Below are positions 9,847 to 18,205 of a stretch of DNA of 64,000 nucleotides, in pieces. Location: NCBI GenBank assembly GCA_946965045.2, contig OX337231.1:2728001-2792000 (forward strand). The letters are read 5' to 3'. The stretch is from Epithemia pelagica (lineage: Eukaryota; Bacillariophyta; Bacillariophyceae; Surirellales; Surirellaceae). Positions within the stretch are counted from its first letter, which is position 1; each line of letters begins with the position of its first letter. The translations under genes and the position numbers were made by a program. A model generated the notes under the pieces. It did not search any database, was not told the origin of the DNA, and saw nothing but the letters and a program-made list of their open reading frames with translations.

Positions 9847-11737
9847 GTCAAGGCAGGTAGGGACAGCCCAAAAAACCAGCCAACAGTGTGGGGTCCCCGT
9901 TTGGCACTCGTAAGGGACTCTAAGGAACGGACACATTTATGAACACTTGTGCAATGACGGATAACACGTCCATCAAATAGTATAGAAACTCCGTGGGAGA
10001 GTCGAATTACCAAACCTGAGTAAGTTGTCGAGTCAATTTTTATCGAAACATTGGGCATGACAAAGTACCAATCGCGTGCAGATCCAAGCTCTGTCTCTGA
10101 AAATAGAACAACTCCAACACTAGCATCGTTGATGTCAATGTGTGAAGAGTTCATAAGATCGACACTGATGGCAATGTTACTGCTGCAACCGTTGGCGTCA
10201 CCACCCAAGCCGTCTGGGATTTGGAGCCCTCCAATGGTCCGTAAACTTTTCAACAAGGAAAGTGTTCCAGGAAAATTATTTGATATGAATTCCGCTGCCA
10301 AATGACACGTTTCTCGAACTCTCTCAATCAAAAGACCATCGCTGTCATGGAAGGAAATGCTGTTGATGCATCTCTTAAAACGATGTAACATTTGTCCATA
10401 AGCGCTCATAACACCATTGTCACCAGTCTTTTGTCGACAATTTCCTCCTTTAGAGAAACTTTTGGATGATGTGTATAACCGAGACGCCACATTTAAAGTC
10501 TTGTATAACTGGTGTTCCTGTGGAATCAAGCATACCACAATGTTTGATTGGGAAATCGGAAGCTTATTTCCGTCAAGGATGGACGCTTGAAAACAGGCAT
10601 TATTGCCAGCTGTAGATGGATCGTAGATGTAAGCTGAAGGAGGAATGTTTTGGTAGAGCGCACCTGAAACATACCGTCGACAACCAACCTTATTGGAAGG
10701 AGATGAGTCAAAAAGGGACCGGTACAAGGAACGCTGTGCTTGTAAATCCTTAGTGGGTATGTTGGACCCAATTTGATCGGGTGGTAAGAGTGGAGAATCC
10801 GGATCATCGTCGTTGAAATGTAGACAGTGATAGACACGAGGCAAAGAAGCTTTTCTCGGTAAAAAGTCAATCGACCAAACATGGTTGATTTTTTTTATGA
10901 AGCCACCCCGTGCAGGCAAACCTGTTTCTGTACAAGTCGCAACCAAGAGGTAGGCAAAGAAGTCATGGGAGACTTGGTGATAGACGACCCAATTCCAAAG
11001 GAAACGTCACCAGTAGGGATGAAGCTGTCGGCAACAAAGGCCTTTGTCCAAAAGCAAGCAAAGTAGGGGGAAATTAGTATGACCGTACGGAAAATCGCAT
11101 CGTTCTCATCGTTGCAAAGCAAACGGGATGTACGCGTTTGGTAGATTGTTTCGTAATAACGTGATTCGTTTGAAATTCTTGGCTTCTTGTGAGTCCGGGA
11201 CAAGATACAGTCAACCAAGTAACATCCATGTAGTTCTTGTGTTAATTGCTTTGGTACTGCGTCTCTTACAATCAAATTAGCTTCTTGAAGACAAGAAGCA
11301 TGTTGTGCTTGGAGAGCACGAAACCCATCAATGATACATCTTGTAAGAACGGGAATATCGGGAACCGATGTATCGATGGGCAACGGAAAGATAGAAGTAA
11401 TAGAACGCATTGAATGGCGTATGAAATCTTCTTGGTACGTAGGGGGGATGCACAAGGAGTACATCTCAGTCAGAAGCAATTTGAAGTTTGGGGTATCGAA
11501 ACATCCAAGTTGATGCTTCGTTGCGTTAGGAAATGATCGAAGAACATGAATGACACCAGGTGGGCGGTTAGATGTAACGCCGGTTGTCTTATGTTTGGCA
11601 ATACGGTTGACTCTGATTGTCGTCATCGTGTTTGTCGTGTTGGGATGATTTCCTAAAGGCAATGGAGGTGCGATGTGAGTCCAAAAAATGGACGGACAGA
11701 TAGGGAGTATAATGCGAAAGAGGAGTATTAAAGTCAT
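9828..11737 (-). CDS. Uncharacterised element-encoded protein with a possible HxD motif
   Basis: Two overlapping frames (11737-10895 and about 11000-9828) appear to be exons of one gene. A candidate intron is 11088-10973 (116 nt, GTACGG to ACCAAG), giving AIFRLSHDFFAYLLVATC across the junction and about 598 residues. The first Met may instead be the internal one at 11626 (MTTIRVNR). I do not recognise the family. The C-terminal third reads SSHIDINDAS, then WYFVMPNV, then IRLSHGVSILFDGRVIRHCTS. The HxD followed by later His and Arg residues is compatible with a double-stranded beta-helix 2-oxoglutarate/Fe(II) oxygenase, but this is only motif-level inference. It is convergent with and overlaps the Ulp1/CXC gene. 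Confidence 0.55.
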
Positions 11738-11831
11738 TTGTGATTTGTGGGAACGGATTGACCAACGCCCCAGGGTGGGTCAATTTGTATAGTGCATATT
11801 GACCCCGTGAGTCAATATGTCTCTTGGGGCT
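11738..11831. other. Right subterminal region of the TIR element
   Basis: Short stretch between the start of the minus-strand gene and the right inverted repeat. It contains GGGTCAATTTG, ATATTGACCC and GAGTCAATATGTC in both orientations, matching motifs in the left subterminal region. Confidence 0.5.
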
Positions 11832-11851
11832 ATTTGTTGGGTAACAGCGCC
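11832..11851. repeat. Right terminal inverted repeat
   Basis: Exact reverse complement of 6085-6104. The flanking host sequence starts ACTTCAGG. Confidence 0.75.
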
Positions 11852-11979
11852 ACTTCAGGAACAAAGAGCAATGCCAATCGCCATGTCATTAGGTTGAGAA
11901 GTTGCTTGTTGCTTCCCACACAGACCAAAGAAAAGACTTGAACACAGGAACGAAGAAGGCTAGTCTTCTTTTTGACATA

Positions 11980-12802
11980 ATGTCGTCCTCAACATCCTCC
12001 GATATTCCCGCATCTCCAGATGAGTTATCGTCAGAGCGCCAAATGAACGATACATCCATACCAACACAATCCTCGGATTCCCTCGTACCATCTTCTGAGG
12101 AGGTGGAAGAGGAACGGCACATGAATGACACAACAATGCCTCCTCCAAAACCTCGCAGCCTCCATGGAAAAAACACCAGCATGCCACCCCCACCACCATC
12201 GCTTCCATCCGGGAGCATGAGTTCGAGTACGACTCCCACTCCGTCTCCAAACATGGTTGTGGGGGCTACGGCTTCGTCTCGTGTGCAACAACAACAACAA
12301 CCCTCACGACGTCAAAAGACTGGGTTACGGAAAGGCTTTGGTTTGTCTGATTGGAACCGGTTGCTAAGTGTGTCCAAGGACTTGGCTCAACGACGTGGTC
12401 AAGCCATTCGGAGAATACGTTGGGATGAAATCAAGAAGCACAACTCCCCGCATGACGGGTGGATCGTCCTCAAGAAGAAAGTATACTTTATTAGCCCATA
12501 TATTGCCTATCATCCTGGAGGAGAACGTATTCTCAAGCCTGTACTGGGAAAAGATGCAACGGCTCTCTTTAATAAATATCATCGATGGGTCAATGAAGAA
12601 CCGTAAGTCTATCTCGCTTGACCAGCAACAAACCTTGACTTGAATACGACTTTGCCTAACTATCTTGTGAATTTACTCTCTTTTGTACAGATTAATTGGT
12701 AAATTGCTGCTGGGATATTTAGACACTTCTTCGCCAATGGACGGTATCGATGAGGACGACGAAGAGGAGCAGAAACGAAGCTCGTATCTACCTGCGATGT
12801 AG
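11980..12802 (+). CDS. Cytochrome b5-domain protein
   Basis: Exons 11980-12602 and 12691-12802 are separated by an 88-nt intron (GTAAGT to TTGTACAG). The spliced product has 244 residues from the first in-frame ATG. Residues 1-110 are Ser/Pro-rich and probably disordered, with a short Gln run. The heme domain reads WDEIKKHNSPHDGWIVL, then YHPGGERILKPVLGKDATALF and KYHRWVN. The two axial histidines are those of YHPGG and KYHRW. The C-terminus is acidic. This arrangement resembles the cytochrome b5 module of NCB5OR/CYB5R4-type proteins, but no reductase domain is attached. It converges on a tail-anchored flavodoxin protein 129 bp away, a possible redox partner by position only. Confidence 0.88.
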
Positions 12803-12931
12803 GTAAAGCTTCTTTTCTCGAACTTAATGAGGATACAGGTAATTGCTTTGGAGGCCAATGACAAGTATCGAGTCTGGTAAACAGCTCTAATTAAAAACAG
12901 CAATTTTGAGTACCGCCATGTCTCACCAAAT

Positions 12932-13750
12932 CTACTCTCTGGGGAATCCAAATTCACGGCAATTATACAGAATAATTGCCAGCAACGCAACCAATAGTGC
13001 AAGGCTGTACGTCGGCATCAATGAGCTGTTCTTGCCTTTTCCAGTGCCGTCGTCAAACTCAAAATCTGGATTGATTATCTGGCACACTTTGACAGTTGCA
13101 AGTTGCATCTCCTTCAGTCGTTCTTCTGATAATGGCGGCTCCACGACCACCTTGGCCAAATGTGGCCAAATATTTTCAATCCAATCTTGAATGACTTTGC
13201 TCTGGAGCTCCTCACCCGTGCCACTTGCATCGGCCTTCCCTAAAGGTCCCACGCGTTTGGCGCCAACCAGATGCATGGCTTCATCAATTCGTTTGGGATT
13301 CTGGAAAAAGGTCGTAAACTTGGAGTCTCCCAAGCCACACATGGCAAAGGATAGTCCATCCAATACACCCTGGTGTTGTTTATCATTTTGCATGTCCTCG
13401 TACCATGCGTCGGAAAGATCGCGGTAGCGATAGCATCCAAGCGGTGCCTGTCCAACTCCGTAGCTTGAAGTGATAATGATCATAAGTCGTGTCCATGTAC
13501 ATTTGTCCAACTCCAAGAAGTCGTCTAATTGCATATGCGTGGGTTCCACCGTAATCGTCTCTTTTGTTCCAGTGAGTTTTTGAATAATCGACGGGGACAG
13601 CTTCGAAGACACTTGGGAGCACAACTCCTTCGCCCATTGTTCTGAATTTCCAGTCTGGGAACCATACAATACATAAACCTTTTCTGTGCGTGCACCCGAA
13701 GAAGTTTGCGTCGCCATGGTCGTCATTGGGCTATGTTGTGTTGAAAGCAT
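12932..13750 (-). CDS. Flavodoxin-domain protein with C-terminal membrane anchor
   Basis: The frame from the first ATG (13750) gives 272 residues. The FMN phosphate-binding loop is VYVLYGSQTGNSEQWAKEL (about residues 25-43). A second loop, IIITSSYGVGQAPLG, and a third, FAMCGLGDSKFTTF, fit the flavodoxin fold of diflavin reductases. It lacks FAD/NADPH domains. After IQDWIENIWPHLAKVV comes a basic-acidic linker and a hydrophobic segment (LALLVALLAIILY) four to ten residues before the end, suggesting a tail anchor with the FMN domain facing the cytosol. A second flavodoxin gene of similar design, without the anchor, lies at 15387-16075. Electron donor and acceptor are unknown. Confidence 0.88.
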   Translation of the reverse strand: MLSTQHSPMTTMATQTSSGARTEKVYVLYGSQTGNSEQWAKELCSQVSSKLSPSIIQKLTGTKETITVEPTHMQLDDFLELDKCTWTRLMIIITSSYGVGQAPLGCYRYRDLSDAWYEDMQNDKQHQGVLDGLSFAMCGLGDSKFTTFFQNPKRIDEAMHLVGAKRVGPLGKADASGTGEELQSKVIQDWIENIWPHLAKVVVEPPLSEERLKEMQLATVKVCQIINPDFEFDDGTGKGKNSSLMPTYSLALLVALLAIILYNCREFGFPRE

Positions 13751-14311
13751 TGTGATGAGAACACACAACCGCGCGATACTCGAACAGCGCGACCGGAAAA
13801 AGGAGTATGCTAGCTGCTATGTTCGTTTCCCCCTCTAGCTTGCAGCTTCTCCAGAGTGCTCCATCTGATGTTGTTTTGTAATTTTGTAATGATAGTTGGA
13901 TCAAAGACGGCAACAATGTGAAAATTGACAAAATCACTGCTGCCTCTGATAGGAGAGAGGAGTTTCAAACAAATTTTCTGTTCTCGAACAACGCGTGCCG
14001 CAAAACGCTACAACTATGCACTCATACTTTTACGTGTTGAGTTGTACTACATCATTAAATGATGTAGTCCTGTCCTAAGAGCCCCGATTTGAGAGTGCAT
14101 TCCGAATTCTGAACTCCAAGGTCTTGTCAACTCTGCCTTTTCCCGTTGAGAACTTTGTGGAGCCCAATCGCGCAGCTAATACAATCGCACTGGTTCGAAG
14201 TCGAGTCGCCTCCGCGACTGGAAACTCGCAAATGCATCTATCTAGCTAGACCATAACCAAGGTAAGACAAAACAAAGATCTCTTCCCACATTCGATGTTT
14301 CGTAGAAAGTC
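13751..14311. other. Intergenic, divergent promoter region with a short perfect palindrome
   Basis: Spacer between the flavodoxin gene (minus) and the ubiquitin-fusion gene (plus). At 14046-14068 ACTACATCAT and ATGATGTAGT form a 10-bp inverted repeat around TAA. No gene or RNA is apparent. Confidence 0.5.
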
Positions 14312-15385
14312 ATGACGTCTATTGGGGCCGAGTTCGTTCTGGTTCATGTGGACGTAGACGATGGTGACCATGGTGACCATCACTCCGGTAAGACGAAGGG
14401 CGATTCAATCTTTATGGATGTTAACCTTGACAAAACCACAATCTCTGATTGCGCAAGGTGGATCTCGCAGCAAGTCCAAGCACCGAAATACAGTTTCACG
14501 ACAGCCACCTTTCTGTTGGGCGACTATGGTCCAAAAACTTACAGGGCATATCACAATACTGAAGAGTTCAGCAGTGATGTCATAGAAGACGACAATCATG
14601 TAGACTACCTGAACAACTATCTGTGTCGTGATCGCCCCATAGTTGTCCATTTTCATGCAGCACTTCACCCCTTTAAGCTTTATATAAGAACATTGATGGG
14701 CAAGGTCATCCCTTTGTCGATCATGCACCGAGCGGCAAAGATGAAGCACGTCAAGGAGGCCATTTATTTATCTGAAAAGATTCCCCCCGACCAACAACGT
14801 CTGATTTTCGAGGGAAAACAGCTCGAAGATCATAGGACACTGCAAGATTACAGTATTTCGTCAGGGAGTACCCTTCATATGATATTGCGTCTTCGTGGTG
14901 GAGGAGGTCCGCCGGTTGTGGATGTCACGCGTTCCATTGCTCTGCGGACTTTTGCGTGGAACAAGGATGCTCCAAGATGGAGAGTAGTCGAGCCAGGCCT
15001 GTGTCTTGAAGGGATATGCAGAAATCCGTCGTGTTGCGCCTACCGAAGAATGGTTATTGCCAACATGAACATTCGAAAGGTTGATCTGGCCAAGTCAATT
15101 GAAATATCTTGCCTCTGTCCCGTGTGTCACCAACGATTCCAACCCATCAAACCTGGTTTTAACAACTGCTTTTGGAAGATTAGTGCCGTGAAAGAGTCGT
15201 TTCCCGAATCAGTCTTTCACACTCCGTGGAAACGGGCAGAAGACGCATATACGACGTACAACGAAGTAACCGCCGGAATGAGTGTGTTCACTCGTCTGCA
15301 AATCTTTGTGCGCCCTCTTTCTATGAAGAGTGATGACACGGGATTAGCGATCCCTCGCATTTCACCTGTTGTCTGTCCCATTTGA
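14312..15385 (+). CDS. Ubiquitin-like domain fused to a C-terminal cysteine-rich domain
   Basis: The product has 357 residues. The first 115 are not recognised. Residues about 121-197 are a divergent ubiquitin: [13 protein letters not shown], then [19 protein letters not shown], then [12 protein letters not shown]. The end matches the LRGG processing site, so a deubiquitinase could release the tail. Lys48 and several other ubiquitin positions are recognisable, but the N-terminal Met is replaced by the fusion. The C-terminal domain has [18 protein letters not shown] and LCPVCHQRF, then FNNCFW, a Cys pattern likely to bind zinc. It ends one base before the convergent flavodoxin gene. Whether it is conjugated, cleaved or acts as a fixed Ub-like receptor ligand is unknown. 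Confidence 0.8.
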   Translation: MTSIGAEFVLVHVDVDDGDHGDHHSGKTKGDSIFMDVNLDKTTISDCARWISQQVQAPKYSFTTATFLLGDYGPKTYRAYHNTEEFSSDVIEDDNHVDYLNNYLCRDRPIVVHFHAALHPFKLYIRTLMGKVIPLSIMHRAAKMKHVKEAIYLSEKIPPDQQRLIFEGKQLEDHRTLQDYSISSGSTLHMILRLRGGGGPPVVDVTRSIALRTFAWNKDAPRWRVVEPGLCLEGICRNPSCCAYRRMVIANMNIRKVDLAKSIEISCLCPVCHQRFQPIKPGFNNCFWKISAVKESFPESVFHTPWKRAEDAYTTYNEVTAGMSVFTRLQIFVRPLSMKSDDTGLAIPRISPVVCPI

Positions 15386-15386
15386 T

Positions 15387-16075
15387 TTAGTTTGTTTCTC
15401 GAAGGACGAATTCTCGTGCCTCAATGAGCTGCTCCTGTTTAATTCTTGGTTCATGGGCGACAGACTTGGCCAGTATTGGTGACATGGAGTCGATCCAGTC
15501 CTGTATTTCTTTCGATTGCCCTTCGGCACCATTCTGAGCATCAGCCTCACCTCGCTCACCCACCATTTCCGCTCCCAAGAGTGTCAGAGCCTCACAAGTG
15601 ACTTCAAGAAAGGCAACACTGCATGTGAATGAATCTACTTGTAGTAGCAAAAACAGAGTCAAATGTTTTGTCACTCACCTTTGGGGTTTTTCATGTATGT
15701 CTCATAAGATGAATCTCCTAATCCGCACAAGGCAAACTCGATTCCTGTTAATGGTTTTGGCTTGTCCGGGTTATCTTGAAAGGTCTTGATCCAATTATTA
15801 CAACGCTTTCGGAACTTTCGACCCTGCATGGGACCATCTCCCGAACCGAAACTTGACACAAAAACAACAATTAAGGGACTCCAGTTTGGTTCTTTCAAGA
15901 AATCATCCAGGGAAATAGGGCCTTCACAATTTACATCGACGTCGCTTTCTCCTGCAATGTCCTTGATCTGCTCCACGGAAAGAAACTTTCTGGATTGCTC
16001 AACAAAGTCTTCAGCTGCTTTCAGCGAAGCTCCCCTGCTTGTTCCATATAGTACCGATATGTTGCGAGAGGGCAT
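15387..16075 (-). CDS. Small flavodoxin-domain protein
   Basis: Exons 16075-15679 and 15601-15387 are joined across a 77-nt intron (GTGAGT to TTGAAG), giving 203 residues. The FMN loop is ISVLYGTSRGASLKAAEDF at the N-terminus. VVFVSSFGSGDGPMQG and FALCGLGDSSYETYM supply the other flavin-contacting loops. The second exon starts VTCEALTLLGAE and ends with the IQDWIDSMSPILAKSV helix seen also in the gene at 12932-13750. The two are probably paralogues separated by the ubiquitin-fusion gene. There is no membrane anchor, so it is probably soluble. No reductase domain is present. Confidence 0.88.
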
Positions 16076-16600
16076 TTTATTACAAAGCGGAGAGATTGTT
16101 GGCGTCGTCTTCTTGTTTCGCGGTCTATTTGGTCTTTGGTCACTTCAATTGAATGACACCAATGAATCCAAACTCAAAAAGTGAGACCGCGAATCAATTA
16201 TTAATTATTACGAGTACGAAGTACGAATACGAATTGGGGGAGTTGAGGTTCCCCTTCGAGTTTCGAGGTTTGGTCATAAAAGGGCGGTCACAGTCACAGT
16301 TAAAGTGTCCGTCGTCCGCGAACCACACCCCGCTTTTTTCGAACGTAAATCAAGATCACCCCCTTTTTTGAAATCGAAGAGAGTGGGAGGCCCCTTTTGC
16401 GGCCAGCATGAGATGAAGCATGGAATGACACGAGACTTCCGAGGCGACGTTGTTGTCAGAATTATTAGACTCTGTTCTCCCTATGCAAGGAGGATTCGTA
16501 CAAGTCGTCATATGTCGAAGGCCTGAATCTTGTTGACTTGTTGTGGTTGTTTCCTTTTTCTTCGACTTGCCAGAAAGCTCACCTCTGTAGCATCGTGTTC
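16076..16600. other. Intergenic, divergent promoter region
   Basis: Spacer between the small flavodoxin gene (minus) and the predicted mitochondrial protein (plus). It contains an AT-rich TTAATTATTAATTATTACGA segment and a few tandem TACGA units near 16200-16235. No gene seen. Confidence 0.45.
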
Positions 16601-18139
16601 ATGAGAGTTCCATGTTTTGCTGGATATACCAGACGAGTCGTTGTGCCGCGGGATAGCCATGGTATCATTGCACGAGTCACCCAGCCTTGGGCTGTCAATG
16701 AAAGATATTTTCGTCCTGTTGCGGCAATCGCACCCTTCACGTCTCAATCAGGACGTGGTGGAAGCAAAACATCGTCCTCGTTGCCGTCGACCGCGAAACC
16801 AACAACAGACTCTGACGACCGAACGTCATCCTGCAACTCGACCAAGACAACCAACCATTTGACAGAAGAGCGTGACGAACAGAATCGAGAATCAAAGAAA
16901 GCCAATGAAGAAAGCGTCCAATCAGGCGATGCTGGAGACGAAATGAAGGGCAACCAAACTCCAACGACAAAGAATTCAAGGGCACCGTCCTTGTTTCCTC
17001 GTCACCTTCGACGTTTAATTGTGCGACGAAATGACATTTATTTCAACAGCAAAAACAAGAACTCTTCGACATCCCAAACAGATCTTCAGCAATTGGTGGG
17101 AACCTACAAGCGAACACCAGTGGCGCAATCCGAAATCCTCGATTCATTTGGTCAGCTCATCCTCAAGCCAGCATCAGTATCGTCAAAGTCGTTTCGTCAT
17201 TACTTACATCAAGAAGACAAGTTTGATAACAGCAACAACGCGGGTGACACTCTCGAGTCGAGACCATTGGGGGTGAAGAATGAGTTCTTTGTCGGAAAAA
17301 CGCAATTTTCAACAAATTCTCTTCCTTTACTGAATGTTGCAGTCATGCTTGACCCTACCAAGTATGTCAAGTCTATGGATGCGAGTATGGTTCGTTCCGG
17401 AACAGAAGCAGCTCGTCGTATTCTTCGGGGACGCAAGGAATGGTATCGAACGGTTCGAAAGCATGCAGAGCGAGGCCTCGACCCTTCGTCAATCCCACTC
17501 TGGCCAAACAATCTCTCTTATCCCACGGACAGTATGAACAGAAGGGCCTCGTATCGGTTGACAGGACACGGGGTTCCCCGAGAGCTACTCCAGGATCATA
17601 TTGACTATGCGGGTGCTCTTCTTTCACAGAACCAAGCGACTTCTGTGACCTTAGCGTCAAGAGACTCGATCCGAGTGCGACGACCTGATGGGAGTCATCA
17701 CAACGTACAGGTCCCGGAAAATTCTCATTCTCTTGATTTGTACATGGCCGTCATGGAACGCATCTCCAAGACACTTTCAATCGTTTTACATCGTGAACCA
17801 TACTTTACCCAAAGACCTCACAGTCCAACGCCCGCATCTGAAGGCGAACCTTTGGAACAACCCGAAAGTGGGATTGATCCGAACGGTGACAATGATTCCC
17901 ATGCAGCAACAACAGATCGACCGTCATCAGGACCCTCAGATATGCCCATGTGGCACGTTGAGTTCACCCGAGGATGGGTTGTTGCGGAACCGACAGTGAA
18001 CCAGCTGGAACCGGTCGTTGAATGGGTTTGGCCAAGGCAAATCTTTATACGACTGCGAGGACGACCAAAGAACAATCCCCGAATGGCAGTTGCTCTAGCC
18101 TACGACGCAACCTTTCCAACGGTTGGAAAGAGATTGTAG
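16601..18139 (+). CDS. Uncharacterised protein, probably mitochondrial
   Basis: I do not recognise this 512-residue protein. The first in-frame ATG is 16601. Its N-terminus (MRVPCFAGYTRRVVVPRDSH) is rich in Arg and aliphatic residues and lacks acids, as in a mitochondrial presequence. Residues about 60-150 are low-complexity (Ser/Thr/Lys/Glu). The folded part has RHLRRLIVRRNDIYF, a Gly/Arg stretch RILRGRKEWYRTVRKHAERG and a C-terminal WPRQIFIRLRGRPKN segment. The many basic residues would fit an RNA- or ribosome-associated protein, but nothing specific supports that. It is convergent with NUP160, 66 bp away. Confidence 0.7.
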   Translation: MRVPCFAGYTRRVVVPRDSHGIIARVTQPWAVNERYFRPVAAIAPFTSQSGRGGSKTSSSLPSTAKPTTDSDDRTSSCNSTKTTNHLTEERDEQNRESKKANEESVQSGDAGDEMKGNQTPTTKNSRAPSLFPRHLRRLIVRRNDIYFNSKNKNSSTSQTDLQQLVGTYKRTPVAQSEILDSFGQLILKPASVSSKSFRHYLHQEDKFDNSNNAGDTLESRPLGVKNEFFVGKTQFSTNSLPLLNVAVMLDPTKYVKSMDASMVRSGTEAARRILRGRKEWYRTVRKHAERGLDPSSIPLWPNNLSYPTDSMNRRASYRLTGHGVPRELLQDHIDYAGALLSQNQATSVTLASRDSIRVRRPDGSHHNVQVPENSHSLDLYMAVMERISKTLSIVLHREPYFTQRPHSPTPASEGEPLEQPESGIDPNGDNDSHAATTDRPSSGPSDMPMWHVEFTRGWVVAEPTVNQLEPVVEWVWPRQIFIRLRGRPKNNPRMAVALAYDATFPTVGKRL

Positions 18140-18205
18140 TGATAATTTAATAAACAAACATTCAATTGGCAACCAGGCCAATGCGCATCGTCTTCAGTGG
18201 TTAAA

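Larger units (their letters stand above)
6085..11851. mobile_element. DNA transposon-like element with 20-bp terminal inverted repeats and two convergent genes
   Basis: The sequence GGCGCTGTTACCCAACAAAT at 6085 occurs as its exact reverse complement ending at 11851, enclosing 5767 bp. Inside lie a plus-strand gene with Ulp1-protease and CXC-type cysteine motifs (7506-9846) and a minus-strand gene (11737-9828) whose 3' ends overlap by 19 bp. Both ends also carry short subterminal motifs; the 11-mer GTCAATATGTC is present at 6506 and 11811. No long target-site duplication is visible: the flanks share only AC. The Ulp1 plus CXC combination recalls Kyakuja-Dileera-Zisupton type elements by general knowledge, but I recognise no transposase catalytic core. 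It sits between the Iojap gene and the cytochrome b5 gene. Confidence 0.68.

Noticed and set aside
6085-11851. Target-site duplication of the TIR element
   Set aside because: Only AC is shared by the two flanks, which is expected by chance often enough not to be claimed.
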